Shown here piece by piece: positions 10,441 to 23,489 of a DNA stretch of 56,251 bases; within the stretch, counting starts at the first letter, position 1, and every line of letters begins with the position of its first letter. Source of the stretch: Nocardioides jejuensis (GTDB lineage Bacteria; Actinomycetota; Actinomycetes; Propionibacteriales; Nocardioidaceae); the NCBI RefSeq assembly GCF_004337475.1, contig NZ_SJZJ01000018.1, positions 1-56,251 on the forward strand. The letters run 5' to 3'. Both the position numbers and the translations under genes were made by a program. The notes below the pieces were generated by a model, which worked only from the letters and a program-made list of their open reading frames with translations, did not search any database and had not been told where the DNA came from.

Positions 10441-11616
10441 TCAGGCCTGGCGGCGCAGCATCGCGTCGACGGTCGCCGGGCTGAGCACGTCGCTGACCGC
10501 CGCCTGCGCGCAGCCCACGATCCCCGCGTCGGCGCCGTGCGTCGAGGGCACGATCTCGAGGGCGTTGGAGGCGGCGGCGGTGGCGCCGGCGTACAGCGTC
10601 TCGCGGAGGCCGGCGACGAAGATGTCGTACGCCGCAGCGATGTCTCCGCCGATGACGAGCGCGCCCGGGTTGAGCAGGTTGACGACGCCGGCGAGCACCT
10701 CACCCACACGGCGCCCGCTCTCGCGGATCCGGCGGCGGGCCGCGGCGTCACCGTCGAGGGCGCGGCTGACGAGGTCGCGGATGTGGGCCGGCGGGTCGCC
10801 GTCGGCGGCACTGTCCTGGACGATCGCCCAGCCGCCGGCGACGGTGTCGAGGCACCCCACGTCACCGCACCGGCAGATCCGTCCGTCGGCCGCAGCCACC
10901 TTGGTGTGGCCGAGCTCGCCGGCGGCGCCGCGGAATCCGCGGACGAGTGCGCCGTTGATGAGGACGCCCGCACCGAGGCCGGTGGAGGCCTTGAGGACGA
11001 CCAGATCCGGCCAGCGCAGGGCGTGCCCGTGCGTCTCCGCGAGCGCGAGGGCGTTGGCGTCGTTCTCGACGTGGACGACGCAGTCGAGGTCCTCGAACCA
11101 GCGTCCGAGCGGAACGCCGTCCCAGCCGCGCATCACCGGCGACGAGAGGCTCATCCCGGTCGCGGGGTCGATCGTGCAGGGCAGGCTGAGGCCCACACCG
11201 CGCACGCGGTCGGCCGGGATCCCGGCGTCCGCCATCAGGGCGTCGAGCGCCGTCCGCACGCGCGGCATCAGCTCGTCGGGGGCGTGGCCGTCCTCGTGGT
11301 CGAACTCCGAGGAGGCGAGCACGCGCCCCTCGAGGTCACACACCGCCATCTGGGTGCGGCTGCGACCGAGGGCTGCGGCCAGCACGGCGCCGGCTGCGGC
11401 GTTGAACTGCAGCTGGACCGGCGGGCGACCACCCGTCGACGGAGCCTCCGAGCCCTCGACCACGAGACCGGAGGCGAGCAGCGCGGTGAGGCGCGCGGTC
11501 ACGGCCGTGCGGGAGAGCCCGGTGGCCGCGGCAACCTCGGCCCGCGTCGTCACCTCACCGCGCCGGATGAGCTCGAAGATCGCCCCCGCGGTCGGAGTCG
11601 CCACACGCTGAGTCAT
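10441..11616 (-). CDS. ROK-family transcriptional repressor
   Basis: The 391-residue protein has an N-terminal winged helix-turn-helix (TTRAEVAAATGLSRTAVTARL, about residues 22-42, given here in part). A ROK sugar-binding domain follows, with the ASTGLGAG phosphate-loop motif and the zinc motif CRCGDVGC. ROK repressors such as NagC, Mlc and XylR sense sugars or sugar phosphates. It is divergent from glgX, so the glycogen operon is a likely target along with its own gene. TAATCT lies six bases before the ATG, again a leaderless arrangement. Confidence 0.88.
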   Translation of the reverse strand: MTQRVATPTAGAIFELIRRGEVTTRAEVAAATGLSRTAVTARLTALLASGLVVEGSEAPSTGGRPPVQLQFNAAAGAVLAAALGRSRTQMAVCDLEGRVLASSEFDHEDGHAPDELMPRVRTALDALMADAGIPADRVRGVGLSLPCTIDPATGMSLSSPVMRGWDGVPLGRWFEDLDCVVHVENDANALALAETHGHALRWPDLVVLKASTGLGAGVLINGALVRGFRGAAGELGHTKVAAADGRICRCGDVGCLDTVAGGWAIVQDSAADGDPPAHIRDLVSRALDGDAAARRRIRESGRRVGEVLAGVVNLLNPGALVIGGDIAAAYDIFVAGLRETLYAGATAAASNALEIVPSTHGADAGIVGCAQAAVSDVLSPATVDAMLRRQA

Positions 11617-11659
11617 GAGCGGAGATTACACAAGCCGCACGATCAATAACGGATCTTGT

Positions 11660-11723
11660 CCCACTTAGGTAGTCAAACAATGCATAAGTCTGTACCGTGG
11701 AGACACAACGTGACGCGCGTCAC
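11660..11723 (+). promoter_or_regulatory. glgX promoter with shared motifs and a GTGA-N6-TCAC site
   Basis: A -10 hexamer TACCGT lies at 11693-11698 within a block matching the pgi promoter (AAGTCTGTACC, then GAGACA). An 11-mer CCCACTTAGGT at 11660-11670 recurs upstream of pgm on the other strand. A perfect 14-bp palindrome at 11710-11723 fits GTGA-N6-TCAC, the core of CRP/GlxR sites, and lies just downstream of the predicted transcription start. The ROK repressor encoded on the other side may also bind here. Confidence 0.55.
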
Positions 11724-11743
11724 TACGGGAGGACCTCGACTGC

Positions 11744-13872
<2,129 letters not shown>

Positions 13873-13876
<4 letters not shown>

Positions 13877-15960
13877 GCAACACCCCGGTCACCAGCGGAC
13901 GCCGCGTGCGCAAGGACGTCGCCCCAGCCGCCGGCAACGGACGGGCGGTGGGCCGGATCCCGGTCATGGACGTCGCACCCGTCATCGGCGGCGGTCGCTT
14001 CCCCGCCAAGGCCGCGGTCGGCGAGCCGTTCGAGGTCTCGGCACTCGTCTTCCGCGAGGGCCATGACCGCTACGGCGCGGACGTCGTTCTCACCGACCCG
14101 AAAGGCAAGCGGCGGCCCCCGGTCCGCATGCGCGCCGAGGGGTACGACGCCGCCCGGCTCGCCGCCGTCGTCGTCCCGGACCTCGTCGGTGACTGGACCT
14201 TCGCGGTGCAGTCGTGGAGCGACCCGCTCGCCACGTGGCTGCACGCCACCTCGGTGAAGGTCCCCGCGGGTGTCGACGTCGAGCTGATGTTCGTCGAGGG
14301 CGTGCTGCTGCTCGAGCGCTGGGAGAAGGAGGTCCGCGCGGACGCCGCTACCCGTGCCGCCGTGCGCAAGGTGCGCAAGCTGCTCGCCCAGACCGACGTC
14401 GCCCCCGGCATCCGGCTTGCCGCTGCGGAGTCGGCGGAGATCCGTCACGCGATCGACGCCTTCCCGCTGCGCGACCTGCTCAGCAGCGACGAGCAGCACC
14501 CCTTCTTCGTCGACCGCGAACGCGCACTGGTCACGAGCTGGTACGAGTTCTTTCCGCGCTCCGAGGGCGCCCGGCCCGGCGCGGACGGCGCACTCGTCTC
14601 CGGCACGTTCCGGACCGCGGCCGATCGCCTCGCCGCCGTCGCCGCGATGGGCTTCGACGTGCTCTATCTCCCGCCGATCCACCCGATCGGCGAGGTCAAC
14701 CGCAAGGGCCCCAACAACGTGGTCCTGGAGCCCGCCGGTCCCCACCCCGCGGACTGGGTCGGGTCACCCTGGGCGATCGGATCGCGCCACGGCGGACACG
14801 ACGCGGTGCACCCCGACCTCGGCACGCTCGAGGACTTCGACGCGTTCGTCGCCGCGGCGACGGAGGTCGGGCTGGAGGTGGCCCTCGACTTCGCCCTCCA
14901 GGCAGCACCGGACCACCCGTGGGTCGAGGCCCACCCTGAGTGGTTCACGACCCGCGCCGATGGCTCGATCGCCTACGCCGAGAACCCGCCGAAGAAGTAC
15001 CAGGACATCTACCCGATCAACTTCGACAACGACTACGCCGGCATCCTCGCCGAGTCGGAGCACGTGCTGCGGCACTGGATGGCGCACGGCATCCGGATCT
15101 TCCGCGTCGACAACCCGCACACCAAGCCGGTGCACTTCTGGGCCGACCTCTTCGCCCGGATCCGGGCCACCGACCCCGACGTCGTCTTCCTGTCCGAGGC
15201 CTTCACGGCACCCCCGATGATGCGGGCGCTGGCCACCGTCGGCTTCCACCAGTCGTACACGTACTTCACGTGGCGCACCACGCGGAGCGAGCTGGAGGCC
15301 TACCTGACCGAGGTCTCGCACGAGACCAGCGCGGCACTGCGGCCGAGCTTCTGGGTCAACACCCCGGACATCAACCCCTTCCACCTCCAGAGCGGTACGC
15401 CGGCGGCGTTCAAGATCCGCGCGGTGCTCGCCGCGACGGGCTCCCCGAGCTGGGGTGTGTACGCCGGGTTCGAGCTGTGCGAGCACCAGGCACTGCGCCC
15501 GGGGGCCGAGGAGTACCTCGACTCCGAGAAGTTCCAGCTGCGCCCGCGCGACTGGGCCGCTGCCGAGGCGTCCGGGCAGACCCTGGCGCCGTACCTGACC
15601 CTGCTCAATCGGATCCGCCGCGAGCACGCCGCGCTGCGGCAGCTGCGCAACGTGGTCATCCACTCCGCGGAGGACGACGCGGTCCTCTGCTTCAGCAAGG
15701 CCGACCTCGCGGACCCCACGGGCGATGCGGTGATCGTGGTCGTCAACCTCGACCCCGACCACACCCGGGAGACCGTCGTCCACCTCGACCTGGCCGCCCT
15801 CGGTCTACCAGCGGACGGCTCCTTCGAGGTCACCGACCTGCTCACCGACCAGACCTGGACCTGGGGCGCGGCGAACTACGTCCGCCTCGACCCCGGCGTC
15901 GAACCGGCGCACATCCTGCGCGTGCGGCGTACCACCGCTGACCAGGGAGGCGCGGCATGA
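13873..15960 (+). CDS. glgE: Alpha-1,4-glucan:maltose-1-phosphate maltosyltransferase
   Basis: The 695-residue GH13_3 enzyme extends alpha-1,4-glucan by transferring maltosyl units from maltose 1-phosphate. The predicted nucleophile Asp413 lies in [10 protein letters not shown] and the acid/base Glu442 in FLSEAF. Their spacing of 29 residues matches characterised GlgE enzymes. [11 protein letters not shown] and the [13 protein letters not shown] loop are further family marks. Start ATG overlaps the glgX stop, and the stop overlaps glgB. No treS or maltokinase gene is visible nearby, so the donor is presumably supplied by GlgM encoded three genes downstream. Confidence 0.95.
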
Positions 15961-18176
15961 GCACCGCACTCGTCGCCGAGCTGGACGCGCTCGTCGCCGG
16001 CCACCATGACGACCCGCACCGGGTCCTCGGCGTGCAGACCACGGACGCGGGCGTCGTCATCCGCGCCTTCAAGCAACTGGCCGCCAGCGTCACGCTGACC
16101 ACCGACGACCTGCGGGTGCCGCTCACCCACGTGCACGCCGGCGTGTGGGAGGCCCCGCTCGACGCACCGGTCACCGACTACCGCCTCGAGGTCACCTGGG
16201 GCGACGGCGTCGTCCACGTCCTCGACGAGCCGTGGCGGCACTGGCCGACCATCGGCGAGCTCGACCTGCACCTGGTCGGGGAGGGTCGCCACGAGCGGCT
16301 CTGGGAGGTGCTCGGTGCGCGCCGAGCGACCGTCGACGGCGTCGCCGGGACGGCGTTCGCGGTCTGGGCCCCGGCCGCCCGCGGAGTCCGGGTCACGGGC
16401 GACTTCAACGGCTGGGACGGGCGCGAGCACCCGATGCGCCGCCTCGGCGACGCGGGTGTGTGGGAGCTCTTCGTGCCCGGCCTGGAGCCCGGCTTCGCCT
16501 ACAAGTTCGCGATCCTCGGACGCGACAACGTCTGGGCCGAGAAGGCGGACCCGCTGGCGCGGCGTACGGAGGTGCCGCCGCTGACCGCATCGGTCGCGTT
16601 CGAGAGCGCCCACGCGTGGACCGACGACGCCTGGATGGAGGGACGCACCAGCCGCCCCGACCTCGCGCCGATGTCGGTCTACGAGGTGCACCTCGGCTCC
16701 TGGCGGCGCCACCCCGACGGCACGTCGTACAGCTATGACGAGTTGGCCGAGCACCTGACGGCGTACGTCGTGGAGATGGGGTTCACGCACGTCGAGCTGC
16801 TCCCGGTGATGGAGCACCCGTTCGGTGGCTCGTGGGGCTACCAGGTCACCTCCTACTACGCGCCGACCGCACGCTTCGGTGATCCCGACGGGCTGCGCCG
16901 CCTCATCGACGCGCTCCACAACGCCGGCATCGGCGTGATCCTCGACTGGGTGCCGGCGCACTTCCCGAAGGACGCCTTCGCCCTCGCCCGTTTCGACGGG
17001 ACGCCGCTCTACGAGCACCCCGACCCGCGCCGCGGCGAGCACCCGGACTGGGGCACCTACGTCTTCGACTTCGGCCGCCCGGAGGTCCGCAACTTCCTGG
17101 TCGCCAACGCCCTCTACTGGCTGCGCGAGTTCCACGTCGACGGGCTCCGGGTCGACGCCGTTGCCTCGATGCTCTACCTCGACTACTCCCGCGAGGACGG
17201 CCAGTGGGCGCCCAACATCCACGGCGGCCGGGAGAACCTCGAGGCCGTGCAGTTCCTCCAGGAGCTCAACGCCACGGTCTACCGGTCCGTGCCCGGCGCC
17301 TTCATGGTCGCCGAGGAGTCGACCTCCTGGCCCGGCGTCACCCGGCCCACCGACGCAGGCGGCCTCGGCTTCGGCTTCAAGTGGAACATGGGCTGGATGC
17401 ACGACACCCTGGAGTACTTCCAGCGTGACCCGGTGCACCGCAGCCACCACCATGACGAGCTGACCTTCAGCCTCGTCTACGCGTTCTCCGAGAACTTCAC
17501 CCTTCCGCTGAGCCACGACGAGGTCGTGCACGGCAAGGGGTCGCTGCTCGGCAAGATGCCGGGCGACCGCTGGCAGCAGCTGGCCAACCTGCGCACCCTC
17601 CTTGCCCTGCAGTGGTCCCACCCGGGCAAGCAGCTGCTCTTCATGGGCTGCGAGATCGCCCAGGAGGGCGAGTGGTCCGAGCCCCGCGAGCTCGACTGGT
17701 GGCTGCTCGACCGCCCCGACCACGAGGGAGTACGCCGGCTGGTCACCGACCTCAACGCGACCTACCGCTCGTCGTCCGCGCTGTGGGAGTCCGACCACGA
17801 CCCTGCCGCCTTCGCCTGGCTCGAGGCCCACGATGCCGAGCGCAACGTCATCGCGTTCCTGCGCTGGTCGGCCTCCGGCGAGCCCGTCGCGGTCGTCGCG
17901 AACCTCTCCCCCGTGCCGCTCACCAGCCACCGGATCGGGCTGCCATCGGCCGGGACCTGGCTCGAGGTGCTCAACACCGACGCCTCGGCGTACGGCGGGA
18001 GCGGGATGGGCAACCTCGGCTCCGTCGAGGCCACCGACCACCCCTGGCACGGCCAGCCGGCCTCGGCCGAGCTCGTCGTACCTCCCCTCGGCGTGGTCTG
18101 GCTGACCCCCGCTGCCCCGTCGGCGACCACCACCACTGACATCCCCACGGAAACGAACGAAGGAGAACTGCGATGA
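15957..18176 (+). CDS. glgB: 1,4-alpha-glucan branching enzyme
   Basis: The 739-residue enzyme introduces alpha-1,6 branches. Two N-terminal CBM48-type domains precede the barrel ([22 protein letters not shown] starts the second, about residue 130, quoted only in part elsewhere). The nucleophile Asp400 is in GLRVDAV and the acid Glu453 in [17 protein letters not shown] is the family's conserved loop. Length is standard for the long actinobacterial form. It overlaps glgE upstream and glgC downstream by ATGA junctions. Confidence 0.96.
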   Translation: MSTALVAELDALVAGHHDDPHRVLGVQTTDAGVVIRAFKQLAASVTLTTDDLRVPLTHVHAGVWEAPLDAPVTDYRLEVTWGDGVVHVLDEPWRHWPTIGELDLHLVGEGRHERLWEVLGARRATVDGVAGTAFAVWAPAARGVRVTGDFNGWDGREHPMRRLGDAGVWELFVPGLEPGFAYKFAILGRDNVWAEKADPLARRTEVPPLTASVAFESAHAWTDDAWMEGRTSRPDLAPMSVYEVHLGSWRRHPDGTSYSYDELAEHLTAYVVEMGFTHVELLPVMEHPFGGSWGYQVTSYYAPTARFGDPDGLRRLIDALHNAGIGVILDWVPAHFPKDAFALARFDGTPLYEHPDPRRGEHPDWGTYVFDFGRPEVRNFLVANALYWLREFHVDGLRVDAVASMLYLDYSREDGQWAPNIHGGRENLEAVQFLQELNATVYRSVPGAFMVAEESTSWPGVTRPTDAGGLGFGFKWNMGWMHDTLEYFQRDPVHRSHHHDELTFSLVYAFSENFTLPLSHDEVVHGKGSLLGKMPGDRWQQLANLRTLLALQWSHPGKQLLFMGCEIAQEGEWSEPRELDWWLLDRPDHEGVRRLVTDLNATYRSSSALWESDHDPAAFAWLEAHDAERNVIAFLRWSASGEPVAVVANLSPVPLTSHRIGLPSAGTWLEVLNTDASAYGGSGMGNLGSVEATDHPWHGQPASAELVVPPLGVVWLTPAAPSATTTTDIPTETNEGELR

Positions 18177-19381
18177 AGGTGCTGGGCATCGTCCTCGCCG
18201 GCGGCGAGGGCAAGCGGCTGATGCCGCTCACGGAGGACCGTGCGAAGCCCGCCGTGCCGTTCGCAGGCAGCTATCGGCTGGTCGACTTCGCGCTGTCGAA
18301 CCTGATCAACTCGGGCTTCCTCAAGTGCGCCGTCCTGACCCAGTACAAGTCGCACTCGCTGGACCGCCACATCTCGCTGACCTGGCGGATGTCGAGCATG
18401 CTCGGCAACTACGTGACGCCGGTGCCGGCGCAGCAGCGGCGCGGCAAGCAGTGGTACCAGGGCAGCGCCGACGCGATCTACCAGTCGATGAACCTGATCG
18501 TGGACGAGAAGCCCGACATCATCGTCGTCTTCGGCGCCGACCACGTGTACCGGATGAACGCCCGCCAGATGGTCGACGCGCACATCGCCTCCGGCGCCGC
18601 GGTCACCGTCGCCGGCATCCGGGTGCCGCGGAGCCAGGCTGACCAGTTCGGCGTGATGACGGTGGCCGAGGACGGCGAGACGATCGCCGAGTTCCTCGAG
18701 AAGCCGACCGACCCGCCGGGCCTGCCCGACTCCCCCGACGAGGTCCTCGCCTCGATGGGCAACTACGTCTTCAGTGCCGACGCGCTGATCGAGGTGCTCG
18801 AGGCCGACGCCCTCGACCCGACCTCCAGGCACGACATGGGCGGCGACATCGTCCCCGCGCTGGTCGCCAAGGGCAGGGCCGCCGTCTACGACTTCAAGGA
18901 CAACGACGTGCCGGGCTCCAACGAGCGCGACCGCGGCTACTGGCGCGACGTCGGCACGATCGACTCGTACCACGAGGCCCACCTGGACCTCGTCTCCGCG
19001 GAGCCGATCTTCAACCTGTACAACGACCGGTGGCCGATCTACTCGTACCAGGCACAGCTGCCCGGCCCGAAGTTCGTGCACGGCGCGACGGTCCGCGACT
19101 CCATCGTGAGTGCCGGGTCGATCATCTCCGGCGCCACGACCGAGAGGTCGGTCTTCGCGACGAACACCCGGATCGACGACGGCGCGACGGTGCAGCGTTC
19201 GGTCCTCATGGACAACGTGCAGATCGGCAAGGGTGCGATCATCCGCAACGCGATCATCGACAAGAACGTCGTGGTCCCGCCGGGCACGCTGATCGGCATC
19301 GACCACGACGAGGACCGCCGTCGCGGCTTCCACGTCAGCCCCGGCGGTGTCGTGGTGATCGGGAAGGGGCAGCTCGTATGA
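18173..19381 (+). CDS. glgC: Glucose-1-phosphate adenylyltransferase
   Basis: The 402-residue enzyme makes ADP-glucose from glucose 1-phosphate and ATP, the committed step of glycogen synthesis. The N terminus has the nucleotidyltransferase motif [18 protein letters not shown] left-handed beta-helix of hexapeptide repeats forms the C-terminal regulatory domain. A ribosome site GGAGAA lies before the ATG, unlike the other members of the operon, perhaps to raise its expression. It overlaps glgB and the GlgM gene. Confidence 0.96.
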   Translation: MKVLGIVLAGGEGKRLMPLTEDRAKPAVPFAGSYRLVDFALSNLINSGFLKCAVLTQYKSHSLDRHISLTWRMSSMLGNYVTPVPAQQRRGKQWYQGSADAIYQSMNLIVDEKPDIIVVFGADHVYRMNARQMVDAHIASGAAVTVAGIRVPRSQADQFGVMTVAEDGETIAEFLEKPTDPPGLPDSPDEVLASMGNYVFSADALIEVLEADALDPTSRHDMGGDIVPALVAKGRAAVYDFKDNDVPGSNERDRGYWRDVGTIDSYHEAHLDLVSAEPIFNLYNDRWPIYSYQAQLPGPKFVHGATVRDSIVSAGSIISGATTERSVFATNTRIDDGATVQRSVLMDNVQIGKGAIIRNAIIDKNVVVPPGTLIGIDHDEDRRRGFHVSPGGVVVIGKGQLV

Positions 19382-20541
19382 GCGACCTGCGCGCGAGCAT
19401 CCTGACCCGCGAGTTCCCGCCCGACGTCTACGGCGGCGCCGGTGTCCACGTCACGTTCCTGGCCCGTGAGCTCGCGAAGCTCGTCGACGTCGACGTGCAG
19501 TGCATGGGGGCGCCCCGCCCGGGCGCCACCGCGCACTCCGAGGAGGACGAGCGGCTCGCGGCGGCGAACTCTGCACTGCGCGTGCTCTCCACCGACCTCT
19601 CGATGACCGCTGCGGTGGAGGGCTCCGACCTGGTCCACTCCCACACCTGGTACGCCGCCATGGCCGGCCACTGGGCGAAGCTGCTCTACGGCGTCCCCCA
19701 CGTCATCACCGCCCACTCCCTCGAGCCCGACCGCCCGTGGAAGGCCGAGCAGCTCGGCGGCGGCTACGCGCTGTCCTCGTGGGCCGAGCGGACGGCGTAC
19801 GAGTCGGCAGATGCGGTCGTCGCTGTCAGCAGGGCGATGGTCGGCGACATCCAGCGCGCCTACCCGGCCGTCGACCCGGCGAAGATCCACGTGATCCACA
19901 ACGGCATCGACGCGGACCTCTACTACCCCGATCCGGCACGCGACGTGCTGGACCGGATCGGCGTCGACCCGTCCCGGCCGTACGCCGCGTTCGTCGGCCG
20001 GATCACCCGGCAGAAGGGCGTCGCGCACCTGCTCCGGGCCGCACTCGACTTCGACCCGGACCTGCAGCTCGTGCTACTGGCCGGCGCGGCCGACACCCCT
20101 GAGCTCAAGGCCGAGACGGACGTGGCGATCACCGAGCTGCACGCGCGGCGTACGGGCGTGTTCGTGGTCTCCGAGATGTTGCCGCCCGAGGACGTCCGGC
20201 AGGTGCTGAGTCACGCGCTCTTCTTCTGCTGCCCGTCGGTCTACGAGCCGCTCGGCATCGTCAACCTCGAGGCGATGGCGTGCGGTGCAGCGGTGGTCGC
20301 GAGCCGTGTCGGTGGCATCCCGGACGTCGTCGTCGACGGCGAGACCGGGATTCTCGTGGCGTATGACGCCGACGACCCGGACGGCTTCGAGCGGGGCATC
20401 GCGGACGCCGCCAACCGGCTGGTCGCCGACCCCACGCTCGCGGCCCGGCTGGGCATCGCCGGCATGAACCGGGCCCGCGACGAGTTCGGCTGGGGGCCGA
20501 TCGCCGAGCAGACGGCCGCGCTGTACCGCTCTCTGCTCTGA
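19378..20541 (+). CDS. glgM: GlgM-type ADP-glucose glycosyltransferase (maltose-1-phosphate synthase / glycogen synthase)
   Basis: The 387-residue GT-B glycosyltransferase has an N-terminal GGAGVHV acceptor loop, the GRITRQKG donor-domain motif and a C-terminal E-x7-E type pair in [14 protein letters not shown]. Mycobacterial GlgM enzymes of this size and pairing with glgC condense ADP-glucose with glucose 1-phosphate to maltose 1-phosphate, the GlgE substrate. The GlgE gene in the same operon strongly supports that role over a classical glycogen synthase. The ATG at 19378 overlaps the glgC stop. It is the last gene of the operon. Confidence 0.9.
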   Translation: MSDLRASILTREFPPDVYGGAGVHVTFLARELAKLVDVDVQCMGAPRPGATAHSEEDERLAAANSALRVLSTDLSMTAAVEGSDLVHSHTWYAAMAGHWAKLLYGVPHVITAHSLEPDRPWKAEQLGGGYALSSWAERTAYESADAVVAVSRAMVGDIQRAYPAVDPAKIHVIHNGIDADLYYPDPARDVLDRIGVDPSRPYAAFVGRITRQKGVAHLLRAALDFDPDLQLVLLAGAADTPELKAETDVAITELHARRTGVFVVSEMLPPEDVRQVLSHALFFCCPSVYEPLGIVNLEAMACGAAVVASRVGGIPDVVVDGETGILVAYDADDPDGFERGIADAANRLVADPTLAARLGIAGMNRARDEFGWGPIAEQTAALYRSLL

Positions 20542-20550
20542 CCGTTCGGC

Positions 20551-20575
20551 GGGTGCTTCCTCCGAGGCAGCACCC
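20551..20575. terminator. Bidirectional hairpin between convergent operons
   Basis: A 12-bp stem with one mismatch (20551-20562 and 20564-20575) begins nine bases after the glgM stop and lies just before the stop of the minus-strand DUF4032 gene. It is well placed to terminate both the glycogen and the alpha-glucoside operons. There is no T tract. Confidence 0.65.
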
Positions 20576-20587
20576 ACCGATGACCGG

Positions 20588-21808
20588 TCAGTCGTCGTCG
20601 GGAATCGCGGGCAGCGAACCCGTGGGCAGCTCGGGGAGCACCACCTCGAAGTAGTGACGGGCCGCCTCGGACGTGCTGACGTCACGGCCGGCGCGCTCGG
20701 AGAGCAGCCAGCGCTGCTCGAGCACCTCGTGGAAGACCTCCGCCTCATCCCGCTTGCCACCCAGCTCGGGCGGGATCGCGGACACGATCGGGCTGTAGCA
20801 CTCCAGCACCCACCGGCTCGCGGCAGCGGCCTCGGAGACCGGCCGGCCCGATTCCTGCTCGAGCCACGCACGGAAGCTCGCGATGTCAGCCAGCAGCCGA
20901 CGCGCCTGCTGATCCTGGACGTCGAGTCCGGTCCGGCGCATCAGGAGACGGCGCCAGCGCCCGGGGTCGGCGACGCGGGTGCGCACGCGCACCGTCGAGC
21001 CGTCCTCCGCGGGCAGGAGCTCGACCTCGTCGACATCGAACCCCAGCTCCTCGATGCGTCGCATCCGTTCGCCGATGAGGTAGCGCTGCTCGTCCTTGGC
21101 GACGACGTCCTCGCGGTTCACCTCGTTCCAGAGGGCGTGATAGCGCTCGCGCACGCTCTCTGCGGTGTCGACGGGGTCGACGTCCTCGGCGAGGAGGCCA
21201 CCCGCCTCGAGGTCCATCAGCTCGCCGCCGATCCGCTCGTAGGCGCAGTCCAGGTCCAGGCACCGCTGACCGACGCTCAGGGTCGCGTGGTGCTCCATCG
21301 TCTCGGCGTCGACGAGGTAGGCCTCGAGGTCACCGGCATCGAGCTTGAACAGGGTGTTGGACAGCGAGCAGTCGCCCCACAGGAAGCCGGCCAGGTGCAG
21401 CCGCACCAGGAGCTCGACCATCCCGCCGATCAGGGCGTCGAGCTGCGGCCCGGCCTGCATCGTGCTGAGCAGACGGCGGTACGTCGCGGAGTAGCCGAGG
21501 AAGCGGGTCACCAGGATCGAGTCCTGGCCCTCGCGATCCAGGCAGGCGCCCACCACCTCGACGGCGGGGATGCTCACGTCGGCGAGCTCACGGAGTGACC
21601 GGTACTCGCGGCGTGCAAGGTCGTCGGGGAGCTCCTTGAGGACGAACGTCCCCTCGGGGGTGTCGACGAAGCGCACGACGTGGCGATGGATGCCGGCGGT
21701 CGGCATCTCGACCAGGCGCTCGTCCTGCCAGGTCGCGAGCGGTCGCTCCCAGGGCAGGTCGAGCAGCCCGGCTGCGCCGTCCGCAGGCGGGCTGAAGATG
21801 AACCTCAC
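20588..21808 (-). CDS. DUF4032 protein with a kinase-like fold
   Basis: The 406-residue protein looks like a small-molecule or protein kinase-fold enzyme followed by the DUF4032 domain. Lys58 (FVLKEL) suits the ATP-binding lysine. His138 to Asp146 and Asn151 (HLAGFLWGDCSLSN) resemble the catalytic loop, and Asp167 (LVDAET) the metal-binding Asp. The substrate is unknown. It is the last gene of the alpha-glucoside operon, 28 bases after the glucosidase stop, with a GTG start behind AGGTGGAG. Context suggests phosphorylation of a sugar or a regulatory target; this is inference. Confidence 0.75.
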   Translation of the reverse strand: MRFIFSPPADGAAGLLDLPWERPLATWQDERLVEMPTAGIHRHVVRFVDTPEGTFVLKELPDDLARREYRSLRELADVSIPAVEVVGACLDREGQDSILVTRFLGYSATYRRLLSTMQAGPQLDALIGGMVELLVRLHLAGFLWGDCSLSNTLFKLDAGDLEAYLVDAETMEHHATLSVGQRCLDLDCAYERIGGELMDLEAGGLLAEDVDPVDTAESVRERYHALWNEVNREDVVAKDEQRYLIGERMRRIEELGFDVDEVELLPAEDGSTVRVRTRVADPGRWRRLLMRRTGLDVQDQQARRLLADIASFRAWLEQESGRPVSEAAAASRWVLECYSPIVSAIPPELGGKRDEAEVFHEVLEQRWLLSERAGRDVSTSEAARHYFEVVLPELPTGSLPAIPDDD

Positions 21809-21836
21809 GGCTCCACCTGCCCGCCTGCTCGGCGGG

Positions 21837-23489
21837 TCATGACCGGTGCAGCCAGGCCGTCGCGGCCCCGGGCAGGAACCCGTCGGGGGCCCCGCCTGCC
21901 GAGGCGAGGAGCACCTCGCCGGCAGGCAGCGGGACCGGCGATCCGCCCGTGTTCGTCCACACCTCGACGGGGCCGACGCGGAAGGCGACCACGTCGTCGG
22001 AGCGATGCACCCAGGCGAAGTCTGTAGCGCCCCTGAGGTACGTACGCCGCAACCGCAGCGCCGCGCGATAGAGGCTGAGGACCGATGCCGGATCGTCCTC
22101 CTGAGCGGTGACGCTGAACCGCTCCCAACCGGCCGGCTGCGGGAGCCACGGCGCGGCGTGGGCACCCGCTGGCGAGAAGCCGGACGCTGCACCGTCGCCG
22201 CCCCACGGGAGCGGGATCCGGCAGCCGTCGCGACCGACGTCACCGTCGGTGCTCATCTGGAAGACCGGGTCCCGGCGCGCCTCGTCCGGGATCTCCTCGA
22301 CCTCCGGCAGGCCGAGCTCCTCGCCCTGGTAGAGGTAGACGGTGCCCGGCAGGGCGAGCACGAACAGGGTGGCCGCGCGCGCCCGGCGTACGCCGAGATC
22401 CAGGTCGGCCTTCTCGTCGGCCCACCGACGGCGGTCCCACGCGGAGTCGATGTAGTGCTCCGGCTGGCTGCGGGCATAGCGCGTGACGTGGCGGACGACG
22501 TCGTGGTTGGAGAGCACCCAGGTCGTCGTGCCGCCGGCGACCGCGACGGCGTCCCGCGCGCTGTCGACGACGGGAGCCATCGCGGCAGCCGAGAAAGGAA
22601 CCCCGAGGAAGTCGAACTGGAACGCCGTGTGGAGCTCGTCGGGTCGCAGGTAGCGCGCCAGCCGCTCGTTGCCGGAGACCCAGGCCTCGGCGACGAAGAT
22701 GCGCGGCGGGTCGTAGGAGTCGGCTACCCGCCGCCAGCCGCGGTAGATCTCGTGGACCCCGTCGTTGTCCCAGGCGGGGTGCGTGTGGTCGTTGCGCAGG
22801 AGCCCCATCGGGCCGTCGGCGTCGGCGAAGCTCTGGTCCTTGACCAGGCCGTGCGCCACGTCGACCCGGAAGCCGTCGACACCCCGGTCGAACCAGAACC
22901 GCAGGATCTCCTCGAACTCGGCGCGGACCTCGGCGTTCTCCCAGTCGAGATCGGGCTGCGCGGGCGCGAAGAGGTGGAGGTACCACTCGCCGGGGGTGCC
23001 GTCCGGGTGAACTAGCCGCGTCCAGGCCGGGCCTCCGAAGACGCTCTTCCAGTTGGTGGGCGGCAGCTCGCCGTGCTCACCCTTGCCGGGGCGGAAGAGG
23101 TAGCGGGCACGCGCTGCGGCATCGCCCGCCAGCGCCGCCTGGAACCATGCGTGCTGGTCGGACGTGTGGTTCGGGACGATGTCCAGGATCACCCGGAGCC
23201 CCGCAGCGTGTGCCTCCGCGATCAGCAGGTCTGCCTCGGCAAGCGTGCCGTACGCCGGCTCGATGTCGCGGAAGTCGGCGACGTCGTAGCCACCGTCGGC
23301 CTGCGGCGAGGGATACCAGGGGTTGATCCAGATCGCGTCGACGCCGAGCTCGGCGAGGTACGGGATCCGGGCTCGCAGGCCGGCGAGGTCGCCGACGCCA
23401 TCGCCGTCTCCATCTGCGAAGGAGCGGATGTAGACCTGGTAGACCGCTGCGTCGGCCCACCAGGGAGCGGCGGAGTCACTGTGCAGCAA
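21837..23489 (-). CDS. GH13 alpha-glucosidase, copy 1
   Basis: The 550-residue GH13 enzyme has the usual four conserved regions: DIVPNHTS, GFRVDVAH (nucleophile Asp), FVAEAW (acid Glu) and LSNHDVVRH. No signal peptide is seen, so it acts on imported oligosaccharides. It is closely related to the gene at 28743-30440. The TTG start follows AGGAAAGG and lies inside the 3' end of the kinase gene (14-base overlap), indicating coupling. The substrate may be maltose, trehalose, sucrose or isomalto-sugars; sequence alone does not decide. Confidence 0.9.
   Translation of the reverse strand: MLHSDSAAPWWADAAVYQVYIRSFADGDGDGVGDLAGLRARIPYLAELGVDAIWINPWYPSPQADGGYDVADFRDIEPAYGTLAEADLLIAEAHAAGLRVILDIVPNHTSDQHAWFQAALAGDAAARARYLFRPGKGEHGELPPTNWKSVFGGPAWTRLVHPDGTPGEWYLHLFAPAQPDLDWENAEVRAEFEEILRFWFDRGVDGFRVDVAHGLVKDQSFADADGPMGLLRNDHTHPAWDNDGVHEIYRGWRRVADSYDPPRIFVAEAWVSGNERLARYLRPDELHTAFQFDFLGVPFSAAAMAPVVDSARDAVAVAGGTTTWVLSNHDVVRHVTRYARSQPEHYIDSAWDRRRWADEKADLDLGVRRARAATLFVLALPGTVYLYQGEELGLPEVEEIPDEARRDPVFQMSTDGDVGRDGCRIPLPWGGDGAASGFSPAGAHAAPWLPQPAGWERFSVTAQEDDPASVLSLYRAALRLRRTYLRGATDFAWVHRSDDVVAFRVGPVEVWTNTGGSPVPLPAGEVLLASAGGAPDGFLPGAATAWLHRS

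Noticed and set aside
10441..11616. ROK protein at 10441-11616 as a glucokinase
   Set aside because: Its N-terminal winged helix and position divergent from glgX indicate a repressor; the enzyme-type ROK without HTH is at 34225-35196.
15876..18050. Very long antisense open frame over glgB
   Set aside because: It mirrors the highly conserved glgB coding frame and shows no motif of its own.
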